From contig JAPVLO010000146.1 of NCBI GenBank assembly GCA_027257055.1, positions 558,001 to 622,000 of the forward strand: a stretch of 64,000 bases of DNA, in the 5' to 3' direction. Origin of the DNA: Cephalopachus bancanus (lineage: Eukaryota > Chordata > Mammalia > Primates > Tarsiidae). Position numbers and translations under genes: made by a program. Below the pieces are notes generated by a model, which ran no database searches, was not told where the DNA came from, and saw only the letters and a program-made list of their open reading frames with translations. Shown here in pieces: positions 58,765 to 64,000 of the stretch (within the stretch, counting starts at the first letter, position 1; each line of letters begins with the position of its first letter).

Positions 58765-58773
58765 TGAAGGCAG

Positions 58774-60049
58774 TTTTTAAAGTATCTCTGATAATATTAG
58801 CTCATTAAGGTATCAGAGATTTTATTACACAGATTACACCCTTGAATTGGGTGGGATTTGGGAGGAAATACTTGGCATCACCCAGAGTGAGGTAGCGGAT
58901 GCCTGATGATTCATTTCATCTCCTTCCCAGTTCCCAAAGGAGCTCTGACTGCCGTGGGCTCCTAGAATGTTGGGTCCCTTCTGTCCCTCCAGCGCAGGTC
59001 ACAGTTGATTTAGAGTTTCTAGTGCAGCTGCTGTGGCCTGGGTTGCTTTCCCATCTGCCTCAGACTCAGACAAGCCTTCTTCTAAGCATGCAGATCACTC
59101 TTGGGGCTTGAGGAATAATCACCTCCTTGTGTCTCTCTGAGCACTGATCACCTTCCTGACCACTTTGGTATGACAGTTACAGGCTGCCGTGTCACAGTGG
59201 AGGGGTTTTAGCAAGTCGCTGCATGACTGGTTGTGAGTCTGGGCAGCTAGTGAATGGGCTGTTGCTAGGAGGTTTACTTTTCTGAATCAGGTGTTCCTCT
59301 GCAGAGGCAGGGGACTTCCAGCCATTACGTAAGGCTTCAGAAAATACCCAGTGAACGTCTTAGAGAAAAAGCGCCATTTAGACAGAAGCTACTAAAAATG
59401 TTAACAAGGGAACTCAGGGAGTGTACCCATGCCCTTTAGCCATATTTTTTCTTTTGCACATAAATTCAAAACCCAAACACTGGTTATTCTTGAAACTCTA
59501 TAACCTCATAGCTTTAAGCAAAAAATCAGTGGGAAATGTACAAAAAATTATTTGAGAACGTGATCTAAATGTATGTACAGGGGTGTGTGTGCGCACATGC
59601 ACACGTGCACACACACACCCAGAGATTATATCTTCAATCGAGCAGCAGACACCATCTGGTTGCCACAGCTCAAAACAATTCTGGAACCCCTTAATTGTTG
59701 CCTCAGACATTTTTTTTATACAGCATTTCAAACACATATAAATGTTTAAAACTTTAACACATTTCAAGCTATTTTATTCCCAAAGTTCTGAAAATAAACA
59801 ACAAACAAGTTTTAAATTACTTGCTGTTCTGGGTAGTGTGATGAAATCTTGTGCTGCCCTGGTCCATCTGGACAAAGGGACATGAACCCTCCCTTTGTCT
59901 GGTATCTCCACACTGTGGACACCACCTGCCCACTAGTCACTTTGCAGCCATTTTAGTGATCAGATGGACTGTTGCAGTATCTCAGTGCCTGTGTTCAGGT
60001 CACCCTTCTTTTACTTCGTATTGGCCCCAAAGCCCAAGATCTATAACTT
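58774..60049. other. mostly unique; holds a Z-DNA-type tract and one member of a repeated 60-mer
   Basis: About 1.3 kb without named interspersed repeat. See 59326-59389 and 59583-59618. Confidence 0.4.
59583..59618. repeat. 36-bp strictly alternating purine-pyrimidine tract
   Basis: TG, CG, CA and TA-free dinucleotides alternate without a break; ends are also imperfect inverted repeats (GGGTGTGTGTGC versus GCACACACACCC). Confidence 0.95.
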
Positions 60050-60640
60050 GGAGAATAGAATAAATGAACATACTTGCACCCACCACCCAACTCTGACAGT
60101 TATCACATGTTACAAATCTTATTTTTGTCTCTGGCTCCATTACTCTTCAACAACTGGATAATTTTGAAGCAAATTCCAGAAGTTATGTAGCTTTAGTATG
60201 ACTCTCTAAAGAATTAGTACTCTTTAAAAAATATATTAGATTTGGTCATATGAAGTTGTCATTTTTATAGGTTGAAATAGCGTAGCATCAGCCATTCCAT
60301 ATGCTTCGACCTACACATCCCTACACCACCATTATCGTACCTGAAAATTAATGAGAATGCCTTAATTCTTTAAACAGTCATTCAGTTTCCAAATTTCTCA
60401 AACGGTCTCATAAGTGTTTTTTTTTCTAACTGGTTTATTTCCATTGGTATACAAACAACAGTCACACATTGAATTTGGTTGATATTTTTCTTACTGTTAA
60501 AAAAATGTATATGTTTTCATTTTTCTCCCTTCACCCTCAATTTATTTGTTGAAGAAACTGAGTTTTTTGTCGTGTAGAGTTTCAAATTTTTTTGGATTTT
60601 GCTGCTTGCATCCTGATAGTGTTGTTTCAGTTAGAAGGAA
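60050..60640 (-). repeat. ancient LINE-like interspersed repeat, family uncertain
   Basis: TTGAAGCAAATTCCAGAAG, GACTCTCTAAAGAATTAGTACTCTTT, CACACATTGAATTTGGTTGATA, TTTATTTGTTGAAGAAACTGAG, GTGTAGAGTTTC appear in a fixed order known to me from many mammalian loci. Orientation given is tentative. Confidence 0.45.
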
Positions 60641-60783
60641 AATTTTTAGAAAATCTATTGTACGGCATGGCGCCTAGAGTTAATAACAATGTATTGTATG
60701 CAGCAGGCGCCCCTATGGGGGGGAGAATGTGTTCCAAGACCTCCAGGGGATGTCTGAAGCCAAGGATGGTACTGAGGCACCCA

Positions 60784-61072
60784 CCCGGGCTCAGTGGCTC
60801 AGCCTGTAATCCCCGCGCTTTGGGAGGCTGAGGTGAGTGGATTGCCTGAGCCCGCAGGTTCGAGACCCGCCTGGGCAACTTGGCGAGACCTCATCTCAAC
60901 AATAAATCAAAAAATTAGCCGGGCGTGATAGCACGCACCTGTAGTTCCAGCTACTTGGAAGGCTGAGGCAGAAGGATCACCGGAGCCCCGCAGGTGGAGG
61001 CTGCAGTGGCCGGGAGCGGCCACTGCACTCCAGTCTAGGTGACAGAGTGGAGACTCCAACTCCAAAAAAAAA
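60784..61072 (+). mobile_element. young dimeric Alu, the only one of this class in the intron part
   Basis: CCCGGGCTCAGTGGCTCAGCC, CAACTTGG block, CAACAATAAATC linker, A9 tail. Confidence 0.93.
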
Positions 61073-61575
61073 TTTTTTTTAGTTGCTAAAAAACTTAGTT
61101 CCTATGAGCATTGTAAGTACTTACTTGCTTTGTGTTATATATGTAACAATATTATTACTGAAAATGTTTTTTAAGATGTTGAGGGGTCTTTTTTTTTTTT
61201 TTTGTCCTTAGGGTATATCCCAGTAGGGACACACAATTAGATTACTACATTTTAAAGTCACTTGAAATAATTTCTTGCTGTGTGGTTATCAACTTGCTAT
61301 ATGTGTAGCAAAATGTTTCATTTTTGCTTTTGCTTTTCAGGCAGAAGTGCTGCTTCTTTCATTTTGGTTTAATATTGTTTTATATTGGTCAAACATTTAC
61401 ATGGTTCCAATGAGAAATCTGTAAAACAAGTTGCATCTAGGAAGTTTAAATTTTATCTCTGCCTCCTCTGCTCTGTTCTCTTTATCATTTTATAGATAAT
61501 CATTTTATTAGGTTTTTGAGGGTTTTTTCCAGATAAGTGAACACACACACATATACACACATTTGTACATATAAA
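61073..61575. other. AT-rich, no named feature
   Basis: About 500 bases with T-runs and a short (CA)n at 61543-61560. Confidence 0.35.
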
Positions 61576-61637
61576 TACATAAGACTTCAGAAATACCCAG
61601 TGAACTTCTTGGAGAAAAGGCATCATTTAATAGAAGC
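61576..61637 (+). repeat. second member of the repeated 60-mer
   Basis: About 83% identical to 59326-59389; both contain AATACCCAGTGAAC. Confidence 0.75.
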
Positions 61638-61678
61638 CTGTGTGTGTGTGTTTGTGTGTGTGTGTATATATATATATA
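61638..61678 (+). repeat. (TG)n(TA)n microsatellite
   Basis: TG units with one TTTG break, then about seven TA units. Confidence 0.95.
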
Positions 61679-61689
61679 CCCTCCCTTTT

Positions 61690-62205
61690 AAAGATAAAGG
61701 CAGCATGCTATACCCACTGTTCTACACCTTGGCTTTTCACTGAAGAATATATCCTGGAGATTACTTCAAAGCGCTATAGAAATTCCTCATTCTTTTTATA
61801 GCTACACAGTGCTCAATTGTGTGGATGTGTCCTCATTTATTTATTTTTATTTTATTTTATTTTTAAATAGAGACAAGTTCTCACTGTGTTGCCCAGGCTG
61901 ATCTTGAACCCCTGACCTCAAGTGATCCTCCCATCTCGGCCTCCCAAAGTGCTAGGATTACAGGCATGAGTCACTGTCCCCGGTGTGTTCTCATTTATTA
62001 AACCAGTCTCCTACTGATGGTTGTTTTCAGTCTTGTACTGTAACAAATAGTCTTGTCCATGTGTCTTTTCATTTTTGCCAGTATATATTTAGATGGAGTC
62101 CTAAAAGTGGAATAGCTGAGCCAAAGGCTGAATGCAAATGTATTTTTGCTAGATATTGCCTGACTTCCTTCCATGGGACTTGGACCATTTTCCATTCTCA
62201 TCTGC
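61690..62205 (-). mobile_element. old L1-type fragment, split by an Alu monomer
   Basis: TTCTTTTTATAGCTACACAGTGCTCAATTG then, after the monomer, AAACCAGTCTCCTACTGATGG and AAAAGTGGAATAGCTGAGCC follow an old L1 3' region in reverse. Confidence 0.6.
61842..61984 (-). mobile_element. fossil Alu monomer (FLAM-like)
   Basis: (TTTTA)n tail, a single left-arm unit, ending GAGTCACTGTCCCCG; duplication GTGT(C/T)CTCATTTATT at 61827-61841 and 61985-61999. Confidence 0.9.
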
Positions 62206-62207
62206 TT

Positions 62208-62858
<651 letters not shown>

Positions 62859-62859
62859 T

Positions 62860-63063
62860 TCTTTTTTTTTTTTTTTTTTTTTGAGTCAGGGTCTCCCTTT
62901 GTCACCCAGACTGGAGCGCAGTGGCATGATCATAGCTCACCACAGCCTTGACCTCCTGGTCTCAGGCAATCCTTTCACCTCAGCCTCCTGGGCTCAAGCA
63001 TTCCTCCTGCCTTATCCTCCCAAAGTGCTGGGATTACGGACATGAGCCATTGCACACAGCCAA
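62860..63063 (-). mobile_element. older Alu with internal deletion
   Basis: T22 tail, right arm up to CACCTCAGCCTCCTGGG, then jumps into the left arm (GCTCAAGCATTCCTCC); about 90 bases missing between two near-identical CTCAGCCTCC/CTCAAGC regions, as expected from arm-to-arm recombination. Confidence 0.88.
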
Positions 63064-63440
63064 CTATATTCTATTAGTTACAAATGGATCATGAGCCTAC
63101 CCAGATCCAAAGGAAAGGGAATTAGACTCCACCTCTTGATGCACACCAGATGCACACATGACCATTTTAGAACTGCAAAGGATCTGACATTTTGCAAGTT
63201 AGGCTGTTACGGTTTCTTGGATGCCTGTAAGCCAGGAGACAAGACTCCTAGGTCAAAAGCAAAGGACTTTATAACAATGACACAGCAAGCCTGCGCTTTA
63301 GCATATTTGTAACAGCTACCCTTTTCCCTAAGTCTCGTTGGGGAGAAGCACATGGGTCCTGACGGACACCTGCATATGTGTTGCAAGAGATTTCTGTTCC
63401 TATTAATCTGTTGGAACTCTTCTCACAACGGGTCCCAGTG
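63064..63440. other. no recognised feature
   Basis: About 375 bases of unique intron. Confidence 0.35.
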
Positions 63441-63822
63441 AGCTTGTACATGGAGAGCCAGCGCTCACCTCCCTTGACTTTTCTGCAGTTTTCAGCACTA
63501 CTGACCTGACCGGTCTCCTCTGCCTCCTCCCTCCCCCACTTTGGAAATTGACCTCCTCCCTCAGTTTCACTGCATTACTGTTTCCTACATCTGATGATGT
63601 CTTCTCAGCTTCACCCTCTTTTTTGGCCCCTGTTTCCGGTCCATCCCACTCCCCACCCAGGTCTCCTCATGCAGTTTCCCAGCCCCCTTTTCTCCTCCAG
63701 CAGGTTCTTTCTCCCTCTCCTGATTGCAGACCCATATTTCCAACAATCCCAAGACATCTGACTACTGTCAGCTGGGTTGTAACTGAAATTCAACTTGTCC
63801 AAAACCAAATTAGGCTCTTTTC
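63441..63822 (+). mobile_element. L2 fragment
   Basis: CTTGACTTTTCTGCAGTTTTCAGCACTACTGACC, CATGCAGTTTCCCAGCC, AATTCAACTTGTCCAAAACC follow L2 ORF2 order. Confidence 0.65.
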
Positions 63823-63824
63823 TT

Positions 63825-64000
63825 TTGAGTTGGAGTCTCACTGTGTTGCCCAGGCTGGAGTGCAGTGGCACACTCAGTGCTCACTGCAACCTCGACCTCC
63901 TGGGCTCAGGTGGTCCTTCTGCCTCAACCTCCTGAATAGCTAGGACTACAGGTGTATGCCACCACACCCAGCTTTTTTATTTTTTATTTTTTTTGAGAGA
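63825..64000 (-). mobile_element. Alu, cut by the window end
   Basis: GAGTTGGAGTCTCACTGTGTTGCCC, right arm complete, middle linker TTTTTTATTTTTTATTTT reached at the last bases. Confidence 0.92.

Overview
The window is nuclear DNA of a primate. It carries AluJ-like dimeric Alus and fossil Alu monomers, together with a young dimeric Alu subfamily whose diagnostic bases (left arm GGCTCAGCCTGTAATCCCGCGCCTTTGGG-type, middle linker CTACAATAAATC, right arm CAGCAGGTCGAGGCTGCGGTGGCC-type) match neither the human AluS/AluY nor the lemur/galago consensus I know. I infer a non-anthropoid haplorrhine, most likely tarsier; the species is an inference, the primate assignment is firm.

Only one protein-coding feature can be supported: coding exon 1 of BAALC (brain and acute leukemia, cytoplasmic) at 39323-39482 on the + strand. 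It lies in a CpG island (about 38950-39700), has a strong Kozak start, a 16-codon upstream ORF (39218-39268), and ends at a consensus phase-1 splice donor. In human, BAALC sits on chr8q22.3 between ATP6V1C1 and FZD6, so positions 1 to about 38900 should be the ATP6V1C1-BAALC intergenic interval and 39483-64000 the 5' part of the long BAALC intron 1. The remaining BAALC coding exons are not in the window.

Nearly everything else recognisable is interspersed repeat. Upstream (1-38.9 kb): L1M remnants, about 20 Alus or Alu fragments (most of the young ones in the window), MaLR LTRs (MST and MLT1 types), MIR and long L2 tracts, a mariner remnant with a readable transposase C-terminus (15.56-16.24 kb), a twin-priming-type inverted L1 (18.9-19.5 kb), an ERV1-like LTR (about 22.7-23.3 kb), and a microsatellite of GGAT/GGAA units directly before the promoter. 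Intron (39.5-64 kb): older Alus, L2, MIR, an L3/CR1 fossil, a 3.6-kb 5'-truncated L1 with a perfect 14-bp target-site duplication that landed on the first bases of an MLT1A LTR, hAT transposons including MER5A, and TG microsatellites.

No new multi-gene system is visible. The items most worth a second look are structural: a perfect 28-bp inverted repeat at 36484-36552, a composite Alu whose target-site duplication encloses an Alu, 135 bp of non-Alu DNA and a second Alu 3' end (7930-8482), a duplicated LTR segment at 27.8 and 30.4 kb whose similarity runs past the LTR end, a diverged piece at 54205-54240 where human miR-3151 should lie, and the uORF plus GGAA array at the BAALC promoter. All repeat family names come from recall of consensus sequences, not from a database search.
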